From the NCBI RefSeq assembly GCF_021390245.1, contig NZ_JAJUXH010000013.1, positions 124,001-188,000 on the forward strand: a stretch of 64,000 nucleotides of DNA. Direction: 5' to 3'. Below, piece after piece: positions 44,806 through 53,494 of this stretch; position 1 is the first letter of the stretch, and the number at the start of each line of letters is the position of its first letter. The notes beneath the pieces are model-generated. The model ran no database searches. It saw nothing but the letters and a program-made list of their open reading frames with translations, and was not told where the DNA came from. The DNA comes from Dyadobacter sp. CY323 (GTDB taxonomy: Bacteria > Bacteroidota > Bacteroidia > Cytophagales > Spirosomataceae). The translations under genes were made by a program, and so were the position numbers.

Positions 44806-45768
44806 TTATAAAGTTTCTGACACCGCACTTTTTTCCTCAATAAACTTCAAAAGCTCATCGTTAAAAGCCTCTGGCATCTGATAAGGAAGATAATGCCCGC
44901 ATGCAGGCACCGTGACCAATTTAACGTCGCGGATTTGTGAGCTCTCTGCGGCTAATAACCTTGCAAAATCCTCTCCGCGCATGTATGGCCAGGGACTTAT
45001 CAAGTCTTCTTCACCAACCAAAATCAGGCAGGGTTGGGTGATCTGGTGTAACACTCCATTGATTCCTTCAAGCAGCATTGCTTCCACAGAACGTGACAAC
45101 AGGATCCCGAAATGGGCTGCTTCATGCTGATACAATGCGATCCCGTTTGCAAATTCAGAAGCTAGTTCGAGGTGGTTGGGAAACCCCAGGATCTGGTTGA
45201 GCCGGTTATGCGTAAATGCATTTCCACTTGCCACAATTCCAGTCATCGTATTGATAAGCATCTGCCTTTCAACGGCAGTGTAAGGTTCTACACCCGATGG
45301 AGAAACCAGGACAAGCTTGTCAGCAAGTACAGGCTGCTTTATCGCAATGTTAACCGCAATCTGCCCACCCATGGAATGACCTATCAGCGTTAATGCCGGC
45401 AAGTCAAGCTTTTTGATAAATGAAATAACACATTGCGTATAGAATTGAATGGTGTAGGGAAAGTCGCCCTTATCAGACAACCCATGACCCGGAAGGTCGA
45501 GGGCAATGCATCGGAAGTCTTTTGAAAGGCTATCCATGTTCTTGCCCCAAGCCGAAAGATCCGTACCCATCCCGTGAATAAAAAGTAACACGTCCGCACC
45601 CCCGATTCCTTCATCGGTGTAGGCTATTTCAATGTCGTCATCGATTCTTGTTTTCTTGACGGCATACGGATATGCGACGGGCTCGCCAGGCACTTTTTCA
45701 GTAAGCGGCATTTTAGCCGAAGGGGAACGATTCCAGAAATTATTCCAGGCATTTAGCAAATTAAACAT
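44806..45768 (-). CDS. Alpha/beta hydrolase in the PHA operon
   Basis: A 320-residue alpha/beta hydrolase. FIHGMG oxyanion segment, nucleophile elbow GHSMGG near residue 131, Asp in LVGEEDLISPWP and His in ACGHYLPYQMPEAF. No signal peptide. It overlaps the end... start region of phaC by 8 bp (45761-45768), so it is translated with the synthase. In this setting it could be an intracellular PHA depolymerase or thioesterase; the sequence alone does not decide. It lacks the PhaC-type Cys nucleophile. Confidence 0.85.
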   Translation of the reverse strand: MFNLLNAWNNFWNRSPSAKMPLTEKVPGEPVAYPYAVKKTRIDDDIEIAYTDEGIGGADVLLFIHGMGTDLSAWGKNMDSLSKDFRCIALDLPGHGLSDKGDFPYTIQFYTQCVISFIKKLDLPALTLIGHSMGGQIAVNIAIKQPVLADKLVLVSPSGVEPYTAVERQMLINTMTGIVASGNAFTHNRLNQILGFPNHLELASEFANGIALYQHEAAHFGILLSRSVEAMLLEGINGVLHQITQPCLILVGEEDLISPWPYMRGEDFARLLAAESSQIRDVKLVTVPACGHYLPYQMPEAFNDELLKFIEEKSAVSETL

Positions 45769-46813
45769 CAGTATCTCTTTGTTTTAACCATGAAACAATA
45801 CCGGGCGCAAGTTCTTTTTGCGACCTCGAACCTACAAAAACGCCTATATGACCGCCCTCAAACCGGGTCAGGCACTTGTCTTTGCTACCTACAAGCTCAT
45901 TAAGCGGAATGGATGCATCCGGTGGGACTAAGTGGTCTTGCTCTGCATAAATGTTCAGCAGCGGAACGGTAATCTCTGATAAATTGACAATCCTTGCGCC
46001 TATTTTCAATGTTCCTTTTACCAGTTTGTTCTGCTGGTAAAGGTCTTTCATAAACTTCCTGAAACATTCGCCAGGCTGACTGGGACTATCTGCAATCCAT
46101 TTTTCCATCCTTAGAAAATTGAGCAACTGAGCCTGTTTGTCCACGGCGCTCAGCATGTTGATATATTTACTGGTTTTGAGCAATGGTTTGAGCATTTCAA
46201 AACCCGTATTAAGAAGCTGTCCTGAAATGTTTCCGTAACTGTCTACCAGCGAGTCTACGTCCAGGTGCCTGGCCCATAAGGATAGCATGTCATCTTTTGT
46301 ATGAAAGTCAATGGGCGTAACGAGGGTAATCAGGTTTTTGATTTTACCAATGTGCAATGCGGAGTAAATCACACTGAATGTCCCGCCCTGGCAAACACCC
46401 ATCATGCTGATTGATTTCTGATTGGATTCGTGCCTTACAAAATCAACCGCATCATTCAGATATCCGCAGATGTATTCCTCCATTGTATTGAATCGATCTT
46501 CTTTTGAAGGATATCCCCAGTCGATCAGATACAGATCAAGACCTGCTGATTGCAGATTACGGATAAAACTCCGGTCGGCCTGAATATCCAGCATGTCATG
46601 GCGGTTCACCTGCGCGTAAACAAGGAGCACGGGTGTTTTGAGCAGCGCCGGACTGTCACACTCGTAATGATACAGCGCAACATTGTCCTTTTTCCAGACC
46701 ATTTTCTTTGGCGTGTTTCCAACATCCAGCGCCTCAATTGTTTTGAGTGCTTCATAACTTTGCGCAAGCTTGCTGGTCACGGTGGCAAACGCGTGTGGCA
46801 TAACTTCGTCCAT
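45761..46813 (-). CDS. phaC: Class III poly(3-hydroxyalkanoate) synthase subunit PhaC
   Basis: A 350-residue synthase catalytic subunit, the usual size for class III (about 355). It joins 3-hydroxyacyl-CoA units into polyester on granules. Seen: lipase-like box GVCQGGTF with Cys nucleophile near residue 138, Asp in YAEQDHLVPP and His in FEGGHIGVFVG. The N-terminal region VWKKDNVALYHYECDSPALL and LDLYLIDWGYPSKEDR are family blocks. It follows PhaE by 20 bp; class III enzymes work as PhaC-PhaE complexes, so the pair is complete. Confidence 0.94.
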   Translation of the reverse strand: MDEVMPHAFATVTSKLAQSYEALKTIEALDVGNTPKKMVWKKDNVALYHYECDSPALLKTPVLLVYAQVNRHDMLDIQADRSFIRNLQSAGLDLYLIDWGYPSKEDRFNTMEEYICGYLNDAVDFVRHESNQKSISMMGVCQGGTFSVIYSALHIGKIKNLITLVTPIDFHTKDDMLSLWARHLDVDSLVDSYGNISGQLLNTGFEMLKPLLKTSKYINMLSAVDKQAQLLNFLRMEKWIADSPSQPGECFRKFMKDLYQQNKLVKGTLKIGARIVNLSEITVPLLNIYAEQDHLVPPDASIPLNELVGSKDKCLTRFEGGHIGVFVGSRSQKELAPGIVSWLKQRDTDV

Positions 46814-46833
46814 GCTGTCCCCTGGCTAGAATG

Positions 46834-47916
46834 TTATTCAGGATCTGATTTTTTCTCACGCAGCATTTCAGAAACGATCCGCTCCAGTTCACTGATGCGG
46901 GCACGCAATTCGTGATTGGTCTTATGCACTTCATCCAGCTGCGATTTCAGGACAACGGGATAGGGTTCCAGGAAACTTTCTATTTGTTTTTCATGCAATC
47001 TGCGCATCTCCGCATGCAGTTTTAGCAGCTCGCCTTGCAAGGCCGCGTACTCTTCCGTATTGAAAAGAGCCACAAACTCCTTTTCATTGATCGTTGCCCA
47101 TTCGTTGTAGAATGCGTCAAAGTTTTTATCGGATTCGCCTTCGAGCGATTTTTCGGCAACCGACTGCATTACTTTCTCCCAGGCAGATACACTCGTTTTA
47201 TAAAGCAATGCCTGCATCTGGCTCATCTTGGTCGTATAGTCATTCCAAAGCTCGGCCAATTTTGTAAATGACTCTTTTGCAGCCGCAGATCCGGTTGACA
47301 TTTGCCCGAAGTATGGCATAAAGCTCTTTTGGGCCGTTTGGAATAAGCTGCTATAAAAGTTCAGCATTCCCTCGGGATTCATTTGAGACATTCCATTAAA
47401 GAAAGGCACGCCATTTCCAGCCATATGCCCGAAATTCTTCCCGTTCTCCCCCATCGTCGAAATCCACGTTGACATTGCTTTGGTATATTGATCATAAAAG
47501 CCCTTCATAATGCTTTCATCAATTCCGAAAAGTTTGTCTACAAAAGATTTGAATGCCTCCTGATCAATGAACTTCCACATGTTCTTGTGATCCAATGGGC
47601 CGTTTTCCATCTGACGAAGCACAGGCTGCCACAATTCAAAAAAGCGCGTATAAATGTCCACGCTTTTGAGCATATTCGAGAAGGCATCGCGCATCTGGTC
47701 GCTACCGAAGGGATTAAAAGTGCTTCCCGGCTTACCAGATGTCATATTTTCCATCATGGACTGATAACCTTGCATCCATTGCTTCTGGGTCTGCTGCATA
47801 TTTTCCCAGCCTGCATCACCCCCATCTTTCCAGCCATTGGCCATCGTTTTCCAGCCATCAACCATGTTATTGGTAGTCTTATACCACGCGTCAAAAACAC
47901 TTTCTTGTTGTGCCAT
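46834..47916 (-). CDS. phaE: Class III PHA synthase subunit PhaE
   Basis: About 360 residues from the ATG at 47916 (MAQQESVFDAWYKT); an upstream ATG at 47955 would add 13. The protein is rich in Trp, Met and Gln, mainly helical, with PhaE-like blocks (WMQGYQSMMENM, FNPFGSDQMRDAFSNML) and a C-terminal coiled coil (LDEVHKTNHELRARISELER). PhaE has no catalytic residues; it activates PhaC and shapes the granule. First gene of the phaE-phaC-hydrolase-phaB run. The 169 bp upstream should hold the operon promoter, but I see no clear -7 box. Confidence 0.9.
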   Translation of the reverse strand: MAQQESVFDAWYKTTNNMVDGWKTMANGWKDGGDAGWENMQQTQKQWMQGYQSMMENMTSGKPGSTFNPFGSDQMRDAFSNMLKSVDIYTRFFELWQPVLRQMENGPLDHKNMWKFIDQEAFKSFVDKLFGIDESIMKGFYDQYTKAMSTWISTMGENGKNFGHMAGNGVPFFNGMSQMNPEGMLNFYSSLFQTAQKSFMPYFGQMSTGSAAAKESFTKLAELWNDYTTKMSQMQALLYKTSVSAWEKVMQSVAEKSLEGESDKNFDAFYNEWATINEKEFVALFNTEEYAALQGELLKLHAEMRRLHEKQIESFLEPYPVVLKSQLDEVHKTNHELRARISELERIVSEMLREKKSDPE

Positions 47917-48085
47917 ATGATATCCATTTTTTGCCGCGGCGACTATTAATATCATGCCAGCAAATAGGGTTGTTTAGCGAAAATCCCACATTTCCTATTT
48001 GCCTCCCTTGTTGACTCATGTGACCAATCAGCATGCACCTGATAACTTCTTTACCCGAAACGGCATTTCTCTCCAAACTCAACCT

Positions 48086-50239
48086 TCATTCTAAATTTAC
48101 TTGACTGGTAGCGTCGGTGATTGAGTGGATTACCTGATCAAGTTCATTGGCTGAGGCGATCAGGTAATCATAAACTAACTGCTGCTCGGCGTCGAGTTCA
48201 GCCGGCAAAGTAAGCATAGGGAGGAGCGCCATAATGCGTGATAACGGTGCCCGGATCACATGCGATTGCATCCAGGATATCTCGCGGAGTTTTTCGTTCT
48301 GAGCCTCGATCGCCTGGATGTATCTGACGCGCTCGGTCACATCGTTAGCCAGCACTACCTTTGCCTTTACACCTTTGTAAGTGATTACATTACTTTGAAT
48401 ATCAACGTTGATGAGAGCACCGTTCTTTTTGCGGTGCCGGAAGACTCCGTGAAGAATAACCTTGTCTCGTTCCCGATTTTCCTGAACCGCCCGCTGTACG
48501 AGCGGGATATCCTCAACTGGCCGTATATCCAGAATGGTCATGGCCATGAACTCTTCGTGGCTGTAGCCGTAATGAGCGATAGCTGCCGTGTTGACATCCA
48601 GGTACTTTAAGGTCTGCATATCGTAAACGAACATGGGCTGTGGGCTTAGCTGGAAGAGGTCGCTGTAACGCTTTTCGGATTCGGCCAGCGCCTGCATGGT
48701 CCTTTTAGTTTCGGTTATATCCTTAAAAAATACGGACAGCCCGTTCTCTGACGGATATGCGCTGACTCCGAACCAGGTTTGCATCTTTGGGTAAAAATCT
48801 TCAAAATGCACCGCTTTTCCCGTACTCATCACATGCTGGTAGTGTCGGTAAAAATCCAGGTCCATTGCATCGTAGTAAATATCCCAAAAATATTTGCCCA
48901 GCATAGTTTCGCGCCCCATGCCCATTTTTATTTCGGCGGTAGCATTCCAGTAGGTGATGATCCAGTTGCGGTCCACGGCAAAGAAACCGTCACCGATACT
49001 TTCCAGGATTACATTGCGTTCCGCAAGCGCCATAGTCGCCGCTAGTTCCGCTTTTTTTCGGTGATCAATGTCCTGGAAGCTGCCGTAAATCCGTACACAT
49101 TCCCCATCCCTGAATTCCGCTTCAGCCATTGCCCGCACCCAGCAGGTATTCCCCTTTGCCGTAACCAACTCTACTTCGGCGTCGCAGGGCGCACCTGTCG
49201 CAATGGTGTCGGCCATTTTTCCGGCGATATAATCCCTGTCCGCGCCCTGGCGGTAAAAGGACAACCAGTTATCGGCGCTTGGCACAAAGGTTTCCGGTAC
49301 CTCATAGATTTCCCGTGTCACCGGCGACCAGTAAGCAGTTCCATTGACACGGTCGACTTCCCAGCTTCCGATGCGCGCGAGTTGACTGGCCTTCTGAAAA
49401 AGGTTTTCAATCTCTTTTTTGTCCGAAATGTTTTTACCCACACAAAACATCAGTCCTTCATTAGAGAACCGCGTGACTGTCCACGACAACCAGATGACCT
49501 TGCCGCTTTTCGTCAGGAAGCGGTTCTCGAAATATAAAGTCTGGTCGCCGCCAGCAATAAACGCTTCGGTCCGAGCCCGGCTGATCTCCAGGTCATCAGG
49601 GTGTACCAAAAGATCAAGCGACATGTTCAGTAACTGCTTTTCTGTATATTCCAACTGGCTGAACATAGCAGGGTTGACCCTTTTGAAATAGCGGTCGGTT
49701 CCCATGATACCGATCATATCCGGGGCACGGTCGAAAAGCAAACGGAGCTGCTCATCGGCCGTTTTTTGGCTTGAAATATCCTTAGTAGACGTTGAAAAGC
49801 CGTTTGTGCCCGCATTGCTTCCGTGGGTCGATGAGTCAAAGTCATTCACTGCGGCGCTCTTCACCTCCACGAAATTGAAAACGATTGCTTCAACCCCGGG
49901 CTCATCCAGTAAGTTGGTCAGCGTGCAATCGATGGTAATGTAGTGTCCCGCATAATGCAGTGTACGGAAGAGCGCGGCAACCGGCCCTCCGGGCTGGGCA
50001 TATACCTGCCGCAATGCTTGCTGAAACAATTCGGCATCATCGGGGTGTACCAAATCGGCCGCTTTCCGTTCAGTACTATTGACCTGGTTCCAGCCGGTGA
50101 TCCGTTCCGATGAGGGACTCCTGTAAACCACGTTCAGGTCGCGGTCCAGTAATGTAACACCAGCAAAACTATGCTCGATGAGTTTACGGAAGCGCAGTTC
50201 TCCGGGATTGGTTTGTTCTAGTTGGGGAAGGTTAATCAT
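48086..50239 (-). CDS. Multi-PAS sensor protein ending in a DHp-like helix, no ATPase domain
   Basis: A 717-residue soluble protein with five PAS domains at about residues 20-130, 165-285, 285-400, 405-515 and 520-645. The last 70 residues resemble a histidine-kinase dimerisation helix: EISWMQSHVIRAPLSRI carries an H-box-like His. The gene stops there; the HATPase domain needed for autophosphorylation is missing, and the next gene downstream is phaE at 169 bp. Proteins of this build are seen in Bacteroidota and may be trans-acting or regulatory partners of complete kinases. No membrane segments or signal peptide, so it would sense cytoplasmic cues. The same strand and place upstream of the PHA operon could be chance. 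Confidence 0.87.
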   Translation of the reverse strand: MINLPQLEQTNPGELRFRKLIEHSFAGVTLLDRDLNVVYRSPSSERITGWNQVNSTERKAADLVHPDDAELFQQALRQVYAQPGGPVAALFRTLHYAGHYITIDCTLTNLLDEPGVEAIVFNFVEVKSAAVNDFDSSTHGSNAGTNGFSTSTKDISSQKTADEQLRLLFDRAPDMIGIMGTDRYFKRVNPAMFSQLEYTEKQLLNMSLDLLVHPDDLEISRARTEAFIAGGDQTLYFENRFLTKSGKVIWLSWTVTRFSNEGLMFCVGKNISDKKEIENLFQKASQLARIGSWEVDRVNGTAYWSPVTREIYEVPETFVPSADNWLSFYRQGADRDYIAGKMADTIATGAPCDAEVELVTAKGNTCWVRAMAEAEFRDGECVRIYGSFQDIDHRKKAELAATMALAERNVILESIGDGFFAVDRNWIITYWNATAEIKMGMGRETMLGKYFWDIYYDAMDLDFYRHYQHVMSTGKAVHFEDFYPKMQTWFGVSAYPSENGLSVFFKDITETKRTMQALAESEKRYSDLFQLSPQPMFVYDMQTLKYLDVNTAAIAHYGYSHEEFMAMTILDIRPVEDIPLVQRAVQENRERDKVILHGVFRHRKKNGALINVDIQSNVITYKGVKAKVVLANDVTERVRYIQAIEAQNEKLREISWMQSHVIRAPLSRIMALLPMLTLPAELDAEQQLVYDYLIASANELDQVIHSITDATSQVNLE

Positions 50240-50553
50240 GACTTTGGGCTTTAAAGCCCAAAGTTGTCAAATTTTCATAGAATTAATTCTAAGTTTTCAA
50301 TGAAAAATAGAGACAAGTTCTATCAAATTCGTCAGACAACTTCGTAACCCGATTATGCGGAATATATAGTCTTTTCCGCTCACGGTGTTATTTGGGTTTT
50401 CTGTACTACTTACTGCACTGCAAAATAGCTAAATGGTTGTGAACTCAAATGAATTCATGCAAAAAACACAGAATGGAATAGAATAATACAGGTTTCGGGA
50501 ATAAAAACCGGATAATTAAAGTTACCTATGGACACATTGCCCTATAATTGTAG
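50240..50553. other. Gene-free intergenic stretch
   Basis: This 314-bp AT-rich stretch separates the divergent PAS-protein and phosphoesterase genes and should hold both promoters. I found no gene, no long hairpin and no convincing TAnnTTTG box in it. Confidence 0.5.
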
Positions 50554-51360
50554 ATGATTCGATTTGTAAAATATCTAGTCCTTGTGATTGCAGGTTCTTT
50601 GGTTTCCTGCGAAGGCCTTTTTCTCTTCAATCCCAACCAGGTGGTTTTTAGCGATGATGAAAAAGACCTGAACCGCAAATCCGTTGAACGGATACGCATG
50701 CTGCCCGTGACTGATACTGTGAGATTCATACTCATGGGGGATACGCAACGCTTTTATGATGAGTCCGAGGATTTTGTAAAAAGCGCAAACGGGCAAGAGG
50801 ATATTGCCTTTGTCCTCCACGCAGGCGATATTTCAGATTTTGGGCTAAGCCAGGAATTCAAGTGGGTAAATCAGATCATGAAAAAACTGAAGTATCCCTA
50901 CTTGACAGTAATTGGCAATCACGATCTTCTTGCAAACGGGCCGATTGCATATCAGAGAATGTACGGTAACTTGAATTATTCATTCGAATTCGGAAACCAC
51001 AAATTTATTTTCGTTGATACCAATTCGAGAGAATACGCCTTCAATGGAAAAGTGCCAGACCTACAATGGCTGAAGTCTGAGTTGGATAACAATTCATCAA
51101 ACAAAAATGCAATCGTTATTGGGCACATGGCACCATTTCACGGCGATTTCGATAAGAACCTGGAAAGCCGATATGCAGAGATTCTCTCCTCTGATCCGAA
51201 TGTTAACTTCACTTTATATGGTCACCAGCATTCCTTTTCGGATAGTATCTATTATAACGATGGTGTTCATTATCACGTCACTACCACAGTCGGGGCCAGA
51301 GGGTATATGATCGTCACCTCATGGAATGGCGGCCATAAGGTAGAACGCGTAACTTATTGA
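50554..51360 (+). CDS. Calcineurin-like metallophosphoesterase lipoprotein
   Basis: A 268-residue predicted lipoprotein (signal ending GSLVSC at about residue 19). The calcineurin-like motifs are in order: LMGDTQ, HAGDISD, VIGNHD, IVIGHMAPFHG and LYGHQHS, giving the Asp, His and Asn ligands for a two-metal centre. The first motif is GDTQ where many have GDxH. It should hydrolyse a phosphoester in the periplasm. Substrate unknown; the gene is not clustered with phosphate genes. Confidence 0.9.
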   Translation: MIRFVKYLVLVIAGSLVSCEGLFLFNPNQVVFSDDEKDLNRKSVERIRMLPVTDTVRFILMGDTQRFYDESEDFVKSANGQEDIAFVLHAGDISDFGLSQEFKWVNQIMKKLKYPYLTVIGNHDLLANGPIAYQRMYGNLNYSFEFGNHKFIFVDTNSREYAFNGKVPDLQWLKSELDNNSSNKNAIVIGHMAPFHGDFDKNLESRYAEILSSDPNVNFTLYGHQHSFSDSIYYNDGVHYHVTTTVGARGYMIVTSWNGGHKVERVTY

Positions 51361-51459
51361 ATCATCAACCCAGCTCCCAGGGTTTTGTCGGGGAATAAAT
51401 TTCCTGAGCACTTCTGGCATGATAGTTATCCAGGCTCCGACTCAACGAATCCCTATTTT

Positions 51460-51678
51460 ATGACAGGCACAGACAAAGAGTTAAATTCCACCGTTCGCAT
51501 TTTATTAGTAGACGACGATCACGAACAATCATACGTAACCGGTATGTTGCTAATAGCCTCAGGGTTTCAGGTCGAGGTTTGTAACAGCAAAAATGATTGT
51601 ATTAAGCTAACGGAAACATTCAGGCCTGATGTGATCTTGCTGGATAGCGATATGCCGCAAATGGATGGGCATATGTAG
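51460..51678 (+). pseudogene. Truncated response-regulator receiver
   Basis: From the ATG at 51460 the reading gives 72 residues: VRILLVDDDHEQSYV (acidic pocket), then DVILLDSDMPQMDGH with the phospho-Asp, then a stop. A receiver needs about 120 residues, and the part with the conserved Thr/Ser and Lys is missing. The 24 bp between the stop and the convergent tannase gene do not encode it in any frame I can see. Most likely a remnant left by a deletion. A TTG at 51385 would add 25 residues without receiver character. Confidence 0.65.
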
Positions 51679-51702
51679 CGGGATGAGAGATAGCGTTTTT
51701 AC

Positions 51703-53178
51703 CTACTCCTTCGGATAAGCCAAAATATTCTTAGTAGCAACCTTCCCACCCGCCCCCTTCGAAGCCACAACCTGATCAGGGGCTTTTGACTTTTCTACCC
51801 AATCAATGATCAGGCTGACCCAATCTACATTGTCACAGCCCGGGCCGCCGCCACAATGCAAAACGCCCGGAAGGAGGAACAATCTTGCGAAGGATTGCGC
51901 GTCTTTGTCGGCTTTTAATATCCCATTGTAATGCTCAATGGTCGCGTTTGCCGAGAGCGCGGCATCATTCCAGCCATGGAAAAAGATGATTTTGCCATTT
52001 CGTTTTTTGAACGCACTGTAATCGGTACTGGTGGCATCCAGATAAGATGAAGCAAAGGCCGTTTGCGCGGTAAAATTTTTGAAGGTGTATTTTGAATAAT
52101 CAAAGGTTGAATCATTGAAGATCAGATACTTATAAATGTTCGTGGAAAACATGTAATGCAGGCTGGGTTCCTTGTGCTGGTAAGAACTTGACCCGGTAAT
52201 CCACGGATCCCAGGAAGCATCTTCGGCTTCTGCGCCAAATGGGAAACCGGGGTAAATCTGTTTGCCATCCACAACCAGCGGACCGTAAACTGACTTGATC
52301 GCCACGAGCTGCGCTTTTGTAAAACATGCGTTTCCCGGCTTTTCATTGGCGCACACCGGTAATTTAGAAAAATCGAACTTGCATTTACCTGGGTTACCTA
52401 AGATCCCGTCAGCCGCACCGTCGAGTTGGTCGCATTGTTTCAGCACTTCGGTTTGCAAAAGTTTGAGGTTATCTTTTGTAATGATTGGCCTCAGCTCTTT
52501 GGGATCCGGATAATTGTATTGACTATGCTGCAGGAATTTCGCCCCTATTGCCGGCCATGCAAATGCGGGCGCCCCGGCCACGATCCCGTCAAAGTCCTCA
52601 GGATAATACTGGGCCTCCACCATCGCCTGTCCGCCTCCGCGCGAGCAACCGACAAAATACGATTTGGAAGGTGCCGCGCAATAATAATTTTGCATAATGG
52701 CTTTCGAAACCACGGCGGTACGATGAATGGCTAGCCGACCGAAATTGAGCTGTCGCTCCATGTTATTGTACGCCCATTTGGCATCGGCTCCTCCTTCGTG
52801 GCCTGTGTCAGTGCCTGCGGTCGCAAATCCCTCGTCGACCTTCCTCTGAAAATCATTTTGAATGGTCCCCACAAAACCGCCTCCTCCCGACATCAGAAAC
52901 CGCGTGTTACTTTCGTCGGGCAACAATAACTCAAAATTGATTTCCTTGCTTATCCTACCCAGAATGCGGCAAAAAGGCTTCTTGATAATGATAGTTCCGC
53001 GCCAGGTCTCATCTGGATTACTGATCGTGTCCCCGGCATTGGCCTCAGCGACCAAAATCGTAACATCCGGAAGTTGAAGGTTTTTCAACTCCCCGCAAGG
53101 TTTGCAAGGTTTTACATGCTGCGCCCAGGCAATGTTAGCAACCAAAATGAGGGCGAAGAAGACGTAACATTTTCTCAT
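51703..53178 (-). CDS. Tannase / feruloyl-esterase family hydrolase
   Basis: A 491-residue exported esterase; signal peptide ends NIAWAQ. It has the tannase-family CS-D-HC arrangement: GCSRGGGQ with nucleophile Ser near residue 180 preceded by Cys, Asp in FFHGWNDAAL, and His-Cys in GVLHCGGGPGC. A calcium-site-like segment DQLDGAADGILGNPGKC lies in the lid domain. Members cleave gallate or ferulate esters of plant polymers. In a cell with a xylan-type locus a feruloyl esterase role is attractive, since ferulate decorates arabinoxylan, but it lies 17 kb from that locus. Confidence 0.9.
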   Translation of the reverse strand: MRKCYVFFALILVANIAWAQHVKPCKPCGELKNLQLPDVTILVAEANAGDTISNPDETWRGTIIIKKPFCRILGRISKEINFELLLPDESNTRFLMSGGGGFVGTIQNDFQRKVDEGFATAGTDTGHEGGADAKWAYNNMERQLNFGRLAIHRTAVVSKAIMQNYYCAAPSKSYFVGCSRGGGQAMVEAQYYPEDFDGIVAGAPAFAWPAIGAKFLQHSQYNYPDPKELRPIITKDNLKLLQTEVLKQCDQLDGAADGILGNPGKCKFDFSKLPVCANEKPGNACFTKAQLVAIKSVYGPLVVDGKQIYPGFPFGAEAEDASWDPWITGSSSYQHKEPSLHYMFSTNIYKYLIFNDSTFDYSKYTFKNFTAQTAFASSYLDATSTDYSAFKKRNGKIIFFHGWNDAALSANATIEHYNGILKADKDAQSFARLFLLPGVLHCGGGPGCDNVDWVSLIIDWVEKSKAPDQVVASKGAGGKVATKNILAYPKE

Positions 53179-53285
53179 AAGTGATTTGTTTTATCATTCT
53201 GTCTTTCTAATTCTTGTAGTCAAAAGCCTGGGCCACTGATGGAAAATACTCAACTTCCCTTGATCTGGGCAGACTTACAGGGAAT

Positions 53286-53326
53286 AAAAAAACGAGACAA
53301 ATCCAGAAAATCCGGCCTTGTCTCGT
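53286..53326 (-). terminator. Intrinsic terminator of tRNA-Arg
   Basis: On the minus strand ACGAGACAA and TTGTCTCGT form a perfect 9-bp stem (53318-53326 and 53292-53300 on the plus strand), followed by a seven-T run. It begins right after the CCA end of the tRNA. Confidence 0.9.
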
Positions 53327-53327
53327 C

Positions 53328-53402
53328 TGGTGCGCCCGAAGGGATTCGAACCCCTATCGGTGGTACCGGAAACCACAATTCTATCCATTGAACTACGGGC
53401 GC
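53328..53402 (-). tRNA. tRNA-Arg (anticodon CCG)
   Basis: The minus strand folds as a tRNA: acceptor GCGCCCG / CGGGCGC, D-stem GTTC/GAAT, anticodon stem GTGGT/ACCAC with loop TTCCGGT giving anticodon CCG (reads CGG, Arg), and T-arm AGGGG-TTCGAAT-CCCTT. Discriminator A and an encoded CCA follow. It stands alone, with a -7 box upstream and a strong terminator downstream. No integrated element is seen at its 3' end. Confidence 0.95.
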
Positions 53403-53421
53403 TTCTTTCGGTAACGGGGTG

Positions 53422-53429
53422 CAAATATA
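53422..53429 (-). promoter_or_regulatory. Candidate -7 box of tRNA-Arg
   Basis: The minus strand reads TATATTTG, an exact TAnnTTTG match, 19 nt before the tRNA 5' end. Place is right for a start site a few bases upstream of the tRNA. A clear -33 TTTG is not visible. Confidence 0.45.
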
Positions 53430-53494
53430 GCCTCTATTTTGATTTTAGAGCAGTAAGAGCGAAAAAATCTGGATTTTTTTACCTCGTTTTATGC

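Noticed and set aside
51385..51459. TTG start giving a longer receiver fragment
   Set aside because: The extra 25 residues have no receiver character, and an ATG at 51460 sits just before the domain.
53328..53402. Integration site of a mobile element at tRNA-Arg
   Set aside because: No integrase gene, no direct repeat of the tRNA 3' end and no change of gene type were seen beside it.
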